A stretch of DNA of 64,000 nt from a bacterium (GTDB taxonomy: Bacteria > Verrucomicrobiota > Verrucomicrobiia > Limisphaerales > J093): assembly GCA_021780105.1 (NCBI GenBank), contig JAJXZJ010000021.1:1-64000 (forward strand), written 5' to 3'. Under the pieces are notes generated by a model. The model was not told the DNA's origin. It did no database searches and worked only from the letters and a program-made list of their open reading frames with translations. Both the position numbers and the translations under genes were made by a program. Shown here one piece after another: positions 53,749-62,160 of this stretch. The number at the start of each line of letters is the position of its first letter. Within the stretch, counting starts at the first letter, position 1.

Positions 53749-55851
53749 ATGAACCCGCGAACTTCAGGTTTCGGTCATGCATGGCAAGACGCCAAAGACA
53801 ACGCGAAGGCACGGCGTGCCGGAGTCACACGCCGTTTCGCCCGCCGCAAACTTTTCGCGGCCGGCGCCGGCGCGCTGCTGTGCGTGTTCGCAGCATTGCT
53901 GGCCGGCTGCGCGTCGCCAGGGGCGGGCCAGGCAAGCAGCGAAATCTCCGCCGGCCAGGTTTCTGTTCAATCGCCCGACGGCACCGTTGTGATGACCATT
54001 CACGGCAACGGCCCGTTGACCTACTCCGTGTCGGTGGACGGCCGGCCGTTGCTGGCGGAGTCCCGGCTCGGCCTGAAATTCAAGGATGGCGTGGAACTGG
54101 GTGCCAACACCAGACTGGTGAACGTGGAACGCAGCCGAGTCAACCAAACCTGGCAGGACAAGTTCGGGAAGCGGCGTGTCGTGCGCGACCACCACAATGA
54201 GTTGCGCGTCTTTCTACAGGAACAATCGGGCCGGCCGTTTGAGATCATCGTGCGGGCCTTCGACAACGGGATCGGTTTCCGTTACGTGCTGCCGGCGGTG
54301 GCTGCGGCGCCGACGCAGGACTTTGTGATCGCGGAGGAACAAACCCAGTTCGCCTTCCCCGAAAACGACCTGTGCTACGCCGGAGTAAATGAGAACACGG
54401 GCAAACCGCAGAATCCAGTCGGTTACGCCGGTTCGCAGGAATCGGAATTCCTGCCGGTGCGTTTGTCCGCTCTGCCGACCGACCAGGTCCGGATGCTTCC
54501 GCTATTGGTCAAGACTCCTGCCGCCTGGGTGGTCATTACCGAAAGCGATCTCTACGACTGGGCGGGCATGTGGCTGAGTCGCGCCGCCAACGCTGGCAAC
54601 GGCGCCGGCGTCACCTTGGCGGCCCGACTCGCGCCGCGGCGGGATGGCCAGGGCCTGGTCAAATCCACGTTCCCGCACAGCTCGCCGTGGCGCACCCTCA
54701 TGATTGCGCGCCAGCCGGGGCAGTTGATCGAGAGCGAGCTGGTGATGAACCTGGCGACACCCTGCGTGCTGCGTGACATCTCGTGGGTCAAGCCCGGCAT
54801 CGCCTCATGGGATTGGTGGTCGCAAATGACGCAGCCCAGCACGGCCACCTACAAGGAGTTGATTCAGTTTTCGTCGGACGTGGGCTGGGCCTACACGCTG
54901 TTGGACGCCGGTTGGAGCAGCCACGGCAGCATCTTGAAGACCAGCCCGGCTGTGGACATGGACGAAGTGCTGGCGTTCGCGAAGGCGAAACACGTCGGCC
55001 TCTGGATCTGGCTGAACTGGGTAGACGTGGACCACGATGACACCTACCTGAAGGCGTTTCCGCTTTATGAGAAATGGGGAATCGTCGGCGTGAAGATTGA
55101 TTACATGAACCGCGACGACCAGGACATGGTCAACTGGTATGAGAAGATCGCCAAGGCCGCCGCCGAACATCACTTGATGGTCAACTTCCACGGCGCCTTC
55201 AAGCCCACGGGCATGAACCGGACCTATCCCAATCAGATCACCCGCGAAGGCATCCTGGGCAACGAATACAACCGCTGGAGCGCGCGGGTGACACCGGAAC
55301 ATAAAACCACCCTGCCATTCACGCGCCTGCTGCTCGGTCCGGCCGACTTCACCCCCGGCGGCTTCATCAACCGGCAGCTTGATCAATTCCGGTTCAACGT
55401 CCGTCCGACAGAGGTGCAGGGCACGCGCTGCGCCGAACTCGCGCTGTTCGTCTGCTTCGCCAGCCCGCTCGTCACCGCGGCGGATCACCCCAGCCACTAT
55501 CGCGGCCAGCCCGGTCTCGATTTCCTGAAGATCGTGCCCACGGTTTGGGATGACACCCGCGTCCTCGACGGGGCCGTGGGCGAACACATGGTCATCGCCC
55601 GCCGCCACGGAAAACGCTGGTTCCTCGGCGCCCTCACGGACCGGAACGCCCGTGACATCGCTCTAAACCTCGACTTCCTCGGCCACGGCACCTGGACGCT
55701 CAAGCTGTGGAAAGACGCGCCGGACAGCGACACCCACGGCGAGCATTTGCTCACCGAAGAGCGAATCGTCAGACCGACGGACGTCCTGATGCTGAACCTG
55801 GCCCACGCGGGCGGCGCCGTGGCGTGTTTTGAACCCGCTTCGGGCCAGTAA
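53749..55851 (+). CDS. GH97 glycoside hydrolase, probable lipoprotein
   Basis: I start at the ATG of MNPRTSGFGHAW (700 aa), since the upstream ORF extension is junk. A basic stretch, hydrophobic helix and lipobox LLAGC (Cys near residue 54) predict a lipoprotein. The GH97 pattern follows: an N-terminal beta-sandwich (VQSPDGTVVMTIHGNGPLTYSVSVDG), then the TIM barrel with WVKPGIASWDWWSQM, WAYTLLDAGWS, LWIWLNWVDV, VKIDYMNRDDQDMVNWYEKIA and NFHGAFKPTGMNRTYPNQITREGILGNE. GH97 enzymes cleave alpha-glucosides or alpha-galactosides. No susC/susD pair is present beside it. Confidence 0.92.
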   Translation: MNPRTSGFGHAWQDAKDNAKARRAGVTRRFARRKLFAAGAGALLCVFAALLAGCASPGAGQASSEISAGQVSVQSPDGTVVMTIHGNGPLTYSVSVDGRPLLAESRLGLKFKDGVELGANTRLVNVERSRVNQTWQDKFGKRRVVRDHHNELRVFLQEQSGRPFEIIVRAFDNGIGFRYVLPAVAAAPTQDFVIAEEQTQFAFPENDLCYAGVNENTGKPQNPVGYAGSQESEFLPVRLSALPTDQVRMLPLLVKTPAAWVVITESDLYDWAGMWLSRAANAGNGAGVTLAARLAPRRDGQGLVKSTFPHSSPWRTLMIARQPGQLIESELVMNLATPCVLRDISWVKPGIASWDWWSQMTQPSTATYKELIQFSSDVGWAYTLLDAGWSSHGSILKTSPAVDMDEVLAFAKAKHVGLWIWLNWVDVDHDDTYLKAFPLYEKWGIVGVKIDYMNRDDQDMVNWYEKIAKAAAEHHLMVNFHGAFKPTGMNRTYPNQITREGILGNEYNRWSARVTPEHKTTLPFTRLLLGPADFTPGGFINRQLDQFRFNVRPTEVQGTRCAELALFVCFASPLVTAADHPSHYRGQPGLDFLKIVPTVWDDTRVLDGAVGEHMVIARRHGKRWFLGALTDRNARDIALNLDFLGHGTWTLKLWKDAPDSDTHGEHLLTEERIVRPTDVLMLNLAHAGGAVACFEPASGQ

Positions 55852-56244
55852 AAACCGCACGGTCGCCCGACAAAACTCAACGCCGATGGCGGCGGCGCGG
55901 CCGGTGGAAGCCTGGCGCGGCCAATGAGCGCAGCCGCGGGGTCCGTCCATTGCCGACCGAACATCCACCGAGCTTTGGCCAGCGCAACAAATCCGGCTAA
56001 TGGGACGACGCTGAAATGCAAGCTTGATGGCTGGCAACCCAGTGTGTAAATCCAGCCGCATCGCAATGAAGCTGGCGCTCCATCTTGGGCTTGCGGCGCG
56101 GACGACCTGTTCGTTTCTCCGTCCAACCCCGGAGCCGCTTGCCGCGGATCTGTCCCGCATGGGAGCCGACAACGTCAATCGCCGGCCCACAACCCGCGCG
56201 TCATCGCCACCCGCACCGCTTCCGCCGGCGCCCGAGAGGACCGA
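55852..56244. other. Intergenic region, nothing recognised
   Basis: Between the GH97 gene and the solute-binding-protein gene I see no terminator, repeat or gene. The ORFs there (74 aa plus, long minus ones overlapping GH97) look spurious. The end holds GAGAGGA, the Shine-Dalgarno of the next gene. Confidence 0.5.
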
Positions 56245-57186
56245 GTGAACGATCGCACCGGGCGCGACGGCGGCTTTGAAGCTTCGTGGCAAGCAGCGGG
56301 GTCATGTGGCCGGGCAGCCGGGAGCGGCTTCGGGGTGACAGTCGGGCTGGGATTGGTGGCCGTCGCCATCGTGTTGCTGTTCTGGTGGCGGTCTGGCGAC
56401 GACGCCCCGGCAAGCGTGCGGCGGGACGGAGTGATTCGCATCGGCTACGCGGTGGAGGCGCCTTACGCGTTCCTTACCCCCGACGGAAAAGTCACTGGCG
56501 AATCGCCGGAGATTGCGCGCGTCATCGCCGCCAGACTGGGAATTCCGCGGGTGGAATGGCGCCTGGCCGAGTTTGATTCCTTGATCGAGGGGTTGGAAGC
56601 CCGGCGATTCGACGTCATCGCCGCAGGCATGTTTATCACGCCGGCGCGGGCCGGGGAGGTCGCATTCTCGTCGCCCACTTTCCAGGTCCGTCCCGGACTG
56701 CTGGTTCGAAAAGGAAATCCGCGCCGGTTGCATTCCTATGCCGACATCGTGAAGGACGCCGGCGCGCGGATTGCCGTGTTGACCGGGTCAGTCGCGGAAC
56801 GGTGGCTGCGGCACTGCGGATTTCCCGCGGCACAACTGGTCCAGGTGCCCGACGCGCAGGCCGGTTGCGCGCTGGTCAGGGACGCGCAGGCCGACGGCCT
56901 GGTGCTGTCCGCGCCGACCATCCGCTGGATGGCGATCCAAAACGATCACGGTCAGACCGAGATGGCGGAGCCTTTCGGTGACACCAACTCTGCCTTTGCC
57001 CCCGCCCCTGGACTCGGCGCGTTTGCGTTCCGGAAGGGCAACCGATCGCTGCGCAAGGCGTGGAACGCGGAACTCAAGAAACTCATCGGCAGCGATGAAC
57101 ATCGTCGCCTGATCAGCGGCTTCGGTTTCTCGCCCGCGGAAATGCCGGGCCGCGCTCCCGACAATCCGTCCGTGCCGACGCCCTGA
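56245..57186 (+). CDS. Membrane-tethered solute-binding protein (SBP family 3 type)
   Basis: This 313-aa protein starts at a GTG with GAGAGGA placed 4 nt before it. One hydrophobic helix (residues ~31-48, VTVGLGLVAVAIVLLFWW) is followed by the bacterial extracellular solute-binding fold type 3. Visible are VIRIGYAVEAPYAFLTPDGKVTGESPEIARVIAARLG, FDSLIEGLEARRFDVIAAGMFITPARAGEVAFSSPTFQV and GARIAVLTGSVAERWLR, as in amino-acid or ectoine binding proteins. The helix is not a cleavable signal, so it may stay anchored. It ends 5 nt before the hybrid histidine kinase, suggesting it feeds a ligand signal to that kinase. No ABC permease follows. Confidence 0.85.
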   Translation: MNDRTGRDGGFEASWQAAGSCGRAAGSGFGVTVGLGLVAVAIVLLFWWRSGDDAPASVRRDGVIRIGYAVEAPYAFLTPDGKVTGESPEIARVIAARLGIPRVEWRLAEFDSLIEGLEARRFDVIAAGMFITPARAGEVAFSSPTFQVRPGLLVRKGNPRRLHSYADIVKDAGARIAVLTGSVAERWLRHCGFPAAQLVQVPDAQAGCALVRDAQADGLVLSAPTIRWMAIQNDHGQTEMAEPFGDTNSAFAPAPGLGAFAFRKGNRSLRKAWNAELKKLIGSDEHRRLISGFGFSPAEMPGRAPDNPSVPTP

Positions 57187-57191
57187 CGCTT

Positions 57192-60100
57192 ATGCCGCTT
57201 CAACCCGTTTACCCGCGCGGCTCGCCGTGGCTGGCGTCCGTCCGCCTCTGGACCTGGGCTGCCGTGCTGGCCTCCGTGGCAGTTTGTCTGGCCATCACCT
57301 GGCTGCATTTTGAGCAAGACCGCACGATCAACCGCACGCGACAAATGCTGGAGAACGTCCGTGAGGCGCGGATTGATCTCGCCAAAGGCTTCCTGAACGT
57401 GACGTTGTCGGACGAAGAACAATCGCCGGTCCGCCGCGCTGAAGGGCTGGCCCTGTTGGACCAGGCGATCGCCGTCCTGCAACAAGCGGCACGCCTGGAA
57501 CCCGGAGAGACCGTGGAACGGGGCGGCGATTTTGAAAGGAACGTGGCCGCGTTCGGCTCCCTTCTGAACGATTGGAGCCATGCGGAAAGCAACTCCCGGC
57601 ACACGTTGGATCTGCGTTTGCGCATCGCCTTCCACGAACTGGAGCGTCAAGCCGGTGGCATTGACGTGGCCACGCAGCATGGCCTGCAAATGCTTGACGC
57701 CCGGCTCGATCGTGAGTTCGCGTTCACGCTGGTCACCGCGATGGGGCTGTTGTCCGGCATCTGTTCTGGCGTGTATCTGACCGGCCGGAATCAGCAGGCC
57801 ACGCTCCTGGTGTTACAGGAAAGCGAATCACGATTCCGCGGGCTTTACGAAAACGCGGTGGTGGGCTTCTACCGCACGACGCCGGACGGCCGGATTGTCA
57901 TGGCCAACCCTGCGCTGCTGCAAATGCTCGGTTATGATTCGCTGGAGGAGTTGGCGGAGCGAAACCTGGGAGAGGAAGGCTTCGAGCCAGAGTATCCACG
58001 CACGGCCTTCAAGGAGTGCATGGAACGCGAAGGTGAAGTCCGCGGGCTGGAGGCGGCGTGGAAGCGCCGTAACGGTTGCACGCTCTTTGTGCTTGAGAAC
58101 TGCCGCGCGGTGCGGAACGCCGGAGGCGGAATCCTGTTCTACGACGGGTCAGTGGAGGACATCACTGAACGCAAGCTCGCCGAGGCAGCCATACGGGAAA
58201 GCGACGAGCGCTACCGGCGGCTGTTCGAGGCGGAGTCCGATGCCATTTTCCTGGTGGATTGCGAAACCGCGCGGTTCGTGGACGCGAACGAGGCGGCCAT
58301 GAAGTTGTATGGCTACCGCCGTGAGGAGATTCTTCAACTGCAGGCCACGGATGTGTCGGCCGAGCCCGAAAAGACCCTCAGCGTGCTTGCCACCGGCCAA
58401 ACGCGAGTCTCGCTCCGCTGGCACCGCAAGAAAGACGGAACCGTATTTCCCATTGAACTCACTGGCAGTTTTTTTGAGTCCGGCGGACGCCGCATCCATG
58501 TGGCCGCCATTCGGGACATCACCGAACGTCAGCGCGCCGAGATGGCCTTGCAGGAGCGCGAACTGCAGCTTCGCCTCTTCGTCATGCACACTCCGGCCGC
58601 CATCGCCATGCTGGACCACAACATGCGCTACCTGGTCACCAGCCGGCGCTGGATCGCCGATTACCGGCTCGACGGACAGGACCTCACCGGCCGCAGCCAT
58701 TACGAGGTGTTCCCGGACATTCCGGAACGCTGGAAGGAAATCCACCGGCGTTGTCTGCGCGGGGCGATTGAGAAAAACGACGCCGACATGTTCCCGCGTG
58801 TGGACGGCACGACGGACTGGGTTCGTTGGGAAATCCGCCCCTGGCGCACGGCACAAGGTGAAATCGGCGGGCTGATCATCTTTTCGGAAGTCATCACCGA
58901 CCGCAAACAAGCGGAGGAAGCGCTGCGGCAGAGCGAGGAGAATTTCCGCGCCATGTTCGAGCTGGCCTCCATCGGCATGGGCCAGGCCGATCCGTTCACC
59001 GGCCGGTTGCTCCGGGTGAACAAGCGATTGTGCGAAATCACCGGCTACCCCGCCGCTGAACTGCTGGAACTGCGCGTGGCCGATCTCACCTACGAGGAAG
59101 ACCGGGAGCGCGATGCGGAGCTGTTCCAAGGGGTCGTTCGGGGCAAATTGCAGGATTATCGAACGGAAAAGCGCTACGTGCGCAAGGACGGCACGCTGAC
59201 CTGGGTGAACATCAACATGGCGGTTGTCCGCGATGCCGGCGGGCGCCCCACGCGAACGATGGCCACCATCGAGGACATTTCCAAGCGCAAGCGCATGGAG
59301 GACGAACTGCGGCAGTTCAACCAGCGCCTGGAGCAGCGGGTGATCGAGCGCACCGCGGAACTCACGCGCGAAATGACCGAGCGCCAGCGGGCCGAGGCAC
59401 AGTTGCATACGCTCTGGAGCGCCGTGCAGCAAAGCCCCACGGTGGTGATGATCACCGATCCGAACGGCGCCATTGAATACGTCAACCCGCGTTTCGAAGT
59501 CCTCACGGGCTACGCGGCAGCCGAGGCGGTCGGGCAAAACCCGCGGTTGCTCAAATCCGGTGTGCATCCGCGCGAATTCTACGCAGACCTCTGGCGCACG
59601 CTGCTGGCCGGCCAAACCTGGCGGGGAGAAATCTGCGACCGGAAAAAGAACGGTGAGTCGTTTTGGAAACTGGCGACCATTGCTCCGGTCCGCAATCCTG
59701 CGGGCGAGATCGTTCACTTTGTCTCCCTCGAAGAGGACATCACGGAACGGCGGCGCATCATGGAGGAATTGCGCCAGGCCAGGGACGCCGCGGAAGCCGC
59801 CAGCCGCGCCAAGAGCGCGTTTCTGGCCAACATGTCCCATGAAATCCGCACGCCGATGAACGCCGTCCTCGGCTACGCGCAGTTGCTGCAACAGCGGCCG
59901 ACACTGCCACCGGATGTCCAGGAAAAGCTGGCGATCATCAACCGCAGCGGCGAGCACCTGATGAGCCTGATCAACGCGGTGCTGGAGATGTCCAAGATTG
60001 AGGCCGGCCGCATGGTGGTCGAGCCGGTCCGCTTCGACCTGCCGGCCCTGCTCGGCGAGCTGGCCGGTGTCTTCCGTCTGCGGGCGGAAACCAACGGCCT

Positions 60101-61193
60101 GGACTTCGTCGTGGCCGGGGCAGACGCGTTGCCGCGCCACGTCGAGGGCGATCAGGCCAAGATTCGGCAGGTGTTGATGAACCTGCTGGGCAACGCCTTC
60201 AAATTCACCACCCGCGGCCGGGTGGAACTGCGCGTCACCACCCGACACGGACTCGACGGCGCGGTGTGGCTGCAAGCCGAGGTGCAGGACACCGGCATGG
60301 GAATTCCGCCGGAGGAACAGGACCTGCTCTTCCAGCCCTTCCAGCAAACCAGCAGCGGCCAGAACCTGCAATCGGGTACCGGCCTCGGACTTGCGATCAG
60401 CCGGCAATACGCCCGGCTGATGGGCGGCGACCTCACCGTCGCCAGTCGGCCGGGACACGGAAGCACCTTCTGGTTCGAGGTCCCCGTCCGCGTGGTCGCA
60501 AACGCCAGCGCGTCCGTGTCCGCGGCACGCCGCCGCGTGGTCGGCCTTGCTCCGGGACAACCGGTGATCCGCGTCCTCGTGGTGGATGACAACAGCGAGA
60601 GCCGCAACTGGCTCGGCGAATTGCTGGGGCTGGTCGGCTTTGCGGTCGTGGAGGCGGCCGATGGCCGGGAGGCGATCCGCGCCTGGGAAAGCTGGAAGCC
60701 CCAGTTGGTCCTGACGGATCTGCGAATGCCGGGCACGGATGGCTACGAAGTTGCGCGTCGCATCAAGGCCAGCGCCGGCGGAAGCGACACGGTGATTCTG
60801 GCCCTGACGGCGGCGGTTTTTGAAAAGGACCGCGAGGCGGTGATCGCCGCGGGCGCCAGCGACGTGCTGACCAAGCCGGTGGACAAGGACCTGCTTTTCA
60901 ATCGCATCCGCGCGCACCTCCCGGTCCAGTTCCGCTATGCCGACGAACCCAAGCCGGCCGGGGGAGGCGAACGCGCCGCCAGGAACCTGACCATCCAGTC
61001 GCTGGCCGGCCTACCGGCAGAATTGCGATCCGCCTTGCGCAGCGCGGTGCGCACCGGCGAATCCCGTCTTTTGATCAAGCTCCTGCAGGAGGTCGCGGCG
61101 CTGGATGCGCCGCTGGCGGAACAGTTGGAGGCGCTGGCCCGAAATTACGATTATGACAGTCTCTCCCGCCTGCTGGCCGCAGAATCCGCCTGA
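57192..61193 (+). CDS. Hybrid sensor histidine kinase with five PAS domains
   Basis: This is a 1333-aa membrane kinase. Two helices bound a ~140-residue periplasmic part. About five PAS domains follow, starting near FRGLYENAVVGFYR, YRRLFEAESDAIFLV, LRLFVMHTPAAIAML, FRAMFELASIGMGQ and LWSAVQQSPTVVMI. HisKA has FLANMSHEIRTPMNAVLGY (phospho-His), and the HATPase has LLGNAFKF, DTGMGIPPEE and GTGLGLAISRQYARLMGG. A receiver domain follows with VLVVDDN, LVLTDLRMPGTDGYE and the conserved Lys in LTKPVD. A ~100-residue C-terminus follows. It begins 5 nt after the solute-binding gene. Confidence 0.93.
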   Translation: MPLQPVYPRGSPWLASVRLWTWAAVLASVAVCLAITWLHFEQDRTINRTRQMLENVREARIDLAKGFLNVTLSDEEQSPVRRAEGLALLDQAIAVLQQAARLEPGETVERGGDFERNVAAFGSLLNDWSHAESNSRHTLDLRLRIAFHELERQAGGIDVATQHGLQMLDARLDREFAFTLVTAMGLLSGICSGVYLTGRNQQATLLVLQESESRFRGLYENAVVGFYRTTPDGRIVMANPALLQMLGYDSLEELAERNLGEEGFEPEYPRTAFKECMEREGEVRGLEAAWKRRNGCTLFVLENCRAVRNAGGGILFYDGSVEDITERKLAEAAIRESDERYRRLFEAESDAIFLVDCETARFVDANEAAMKLYGYRREEILQLQATDVSAEPEKTLSVLATGQTRVSLRWHRKKDGTVFPIELTGSFFESGGRRIHVAAIRDITERQRAEMALQERELQLRLFVMHTPAAIAMLDHNMRYLVTSRRWIADYRLDGQDLTGRSHYEVFPDIPERWKEIHRRCLRGAIEKNDADMFPRVDGTTDWVRWEIRPWRTAQGEIGGLIIFSEVITDRKQAEEALRQSEENFRAMFELASIGMGQADPFTGRLLRVNKRLCEITGYPAAELLELRVADLTYEEDRERDAELFQGVVRGKLQDYRTEKRYVRKDGTLTWVNINMAVVRDAGGRPTRTMATIEDISKRKRMEDELRQFNQRLEQRVIERTAELTREMTERQRAEAQLHTLWSAVQQSPTVVMITDPNGAIEYVNPRFEVLTGYAAAEAVGQNPRLLKSGVHPREFYADLWRTLLAGQTWRGEICDRKKNGESFWKLATIAPVRNPAGEIVHFVSLEEDITERRRIMEELRQARDAAEAASRAKSAFLANMSHEIRTPMNAVLGYAQLLQQRPTLPPDVQEKLAIINRSGEHLMSLINAVLEMSKIEAGRMVVEPVRFDLPALLGELAGVFRLRAETNGLDFVVAGADALPRHVEGDQAKIRQVLMNLLGNAFKFTTRGRVELRVTTRHGLDGAVWLQAEVQDTGMGIPPEEQDLLFQPFQQTSSGQNLQSGTGLGLAISRQYARLMGGDLTVASRPGHGSTFWFEVPVRVVANASASVSAARRRVVGLAPGQPVIRVLVVDDNSESRNWLGELLGLVGFAVVEAADGREAIRAWESWKPQLVLTDLRMPGTDGYEVARRIKASAGGSDTVILALTAAVFEKDREAVIAAGASDVLTKPVDKDLLFNRIRAHLPVQFRYADEPKPAGGGERAARNLTIQSLAGLPAELRSALRSAVRTGESRLLIKLLQEVAALDAPLAEQLEALARNYDYDSLSRLLAAESA

Positions 61194-61319
61194 GCGCCTT
61201 CCCGGCAAAGCGCCCGCCGGCACCCTGGACGGGCGGCGATGGAATTCGGCCGGCGCCAAAACGCGGGTTGGCGTTTTGCCGGCGGTTGCAGTAGCCTGAG
61301 CGCACGATTCCGTTGACGA

Positions 61320-62144
61320 ATGAAAACCATGTTTGCGCAAACGCTCACGCTGTTGGCCGCCTCGCTGGCGCTGACGCTGTTCACCGAACCATCCTCGCTC
61401 GCCGCCGACGCCAAGCCGCTGAAGGTTTTGCTGGTCGCCGGCGGCTGTTGTCATGATTACGCGAAGCAGAAGGACATCCTGAAAAACGGCATTGAGGCGC
61501 GCATCAACGCGACCGTGGACATTGCCTACGCCGACGATGACACCACGCACCCGAAGCTGCCGATCTATGGTCATCCTGATTACGCCACCGGTTACGACGT
61601 GGTGATCCATGACGAATGCGCCGCCGACGTGAACGATCCCGCCATTGTCGAAGCGGTCCTCAAGCCGCATCGCGACGGCATTCCCGGCGTGAACCTGCAC
61701 TGCGCCATGCACTGCTACCGCATTGGCAATCCGAACGATCCCGTCACCCCCGGCACGCCGCACGGATTATGGTTTGAATACCTGGGCCTCCAGTCCAGCG
61801 GGCACGGCGCGCAGGCCCCGATCGCAATTCACTTCCTCGACGCAGAAAATCCGATCACGAAGGGAATGTCCGACTGGACCACCGTCAACGAGGAACTTTA
61901 CAACAACGTGAAAATCTTCGACGGCGCCCGCCCGCTGGCCCGCGGCAAGCAGGGCCAGGGCGACTTCGTCGTGGTTTGGACCAACCTCTACCAAGGCAAA
62001 ACGCGCGTGTTCAGCACCACCATCGGGCACAACAACCAGACAGTAGAAGATCCACGCTACCTCGATCTCGTCACGCGGGGCCTCCTGTGGGCCTGCAACA
62101 AACTCGGCGATGACGGCAAACCGCTGCCCGGCTACGGAAAATAG
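61320..62144 (+). CDS. Exported ThuA-domain protein
   Basis: This 274-aa protein has a signal peptide (MKTMFAQTLTLLAASLALTLFTEPSSLAA) followed by a ThuA (trehalose utilisation-like, class I glutamine amidotransferase-fold) domain. Markers are KVLLVAGGCCHDYAKQKDILKNGIEARINATVDIAYADDDT, VVIHDECAADVND, GVNLHCAMHCYR and TRVFSTTIGHNNQTVEDPRYLDLVTRGLLWAC. ThuA-domain proteins are common and exported in Verrucomicrobia and Planctomycetes, with unknown chemistry. It lies 16 nt before the GH42-like gene on the same strand, suggesting one carbohydrate-related unit. Confidence 0.88.
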   Translation: MKTMFAQTLTLLAASLALTLFTEPSSLAADAKPLKVLLVAGGCCHDYAKQKDILKNGIEARINATVDIAYADDDTTHPKLPIYGHPDYATGYDVVIHDECAADVNDPAIVEAVLKPHRDGIPGVNLHCAMHCYRIGNPNDPVTPGTPHGLWFEYLGLQSSGHGAQAPIAIHFLDAENPITKGMSDWTTVNEELYNNVKIFDGARPLARGKQGQGDFVVVWTNLYQGKTRVFSTTIGHNNQTVEDPRYLDLVTRGLLWACNKLGDDGKPLPGYGK

Positions 62145-62160
62145 GACCGAACGGGCCGCC

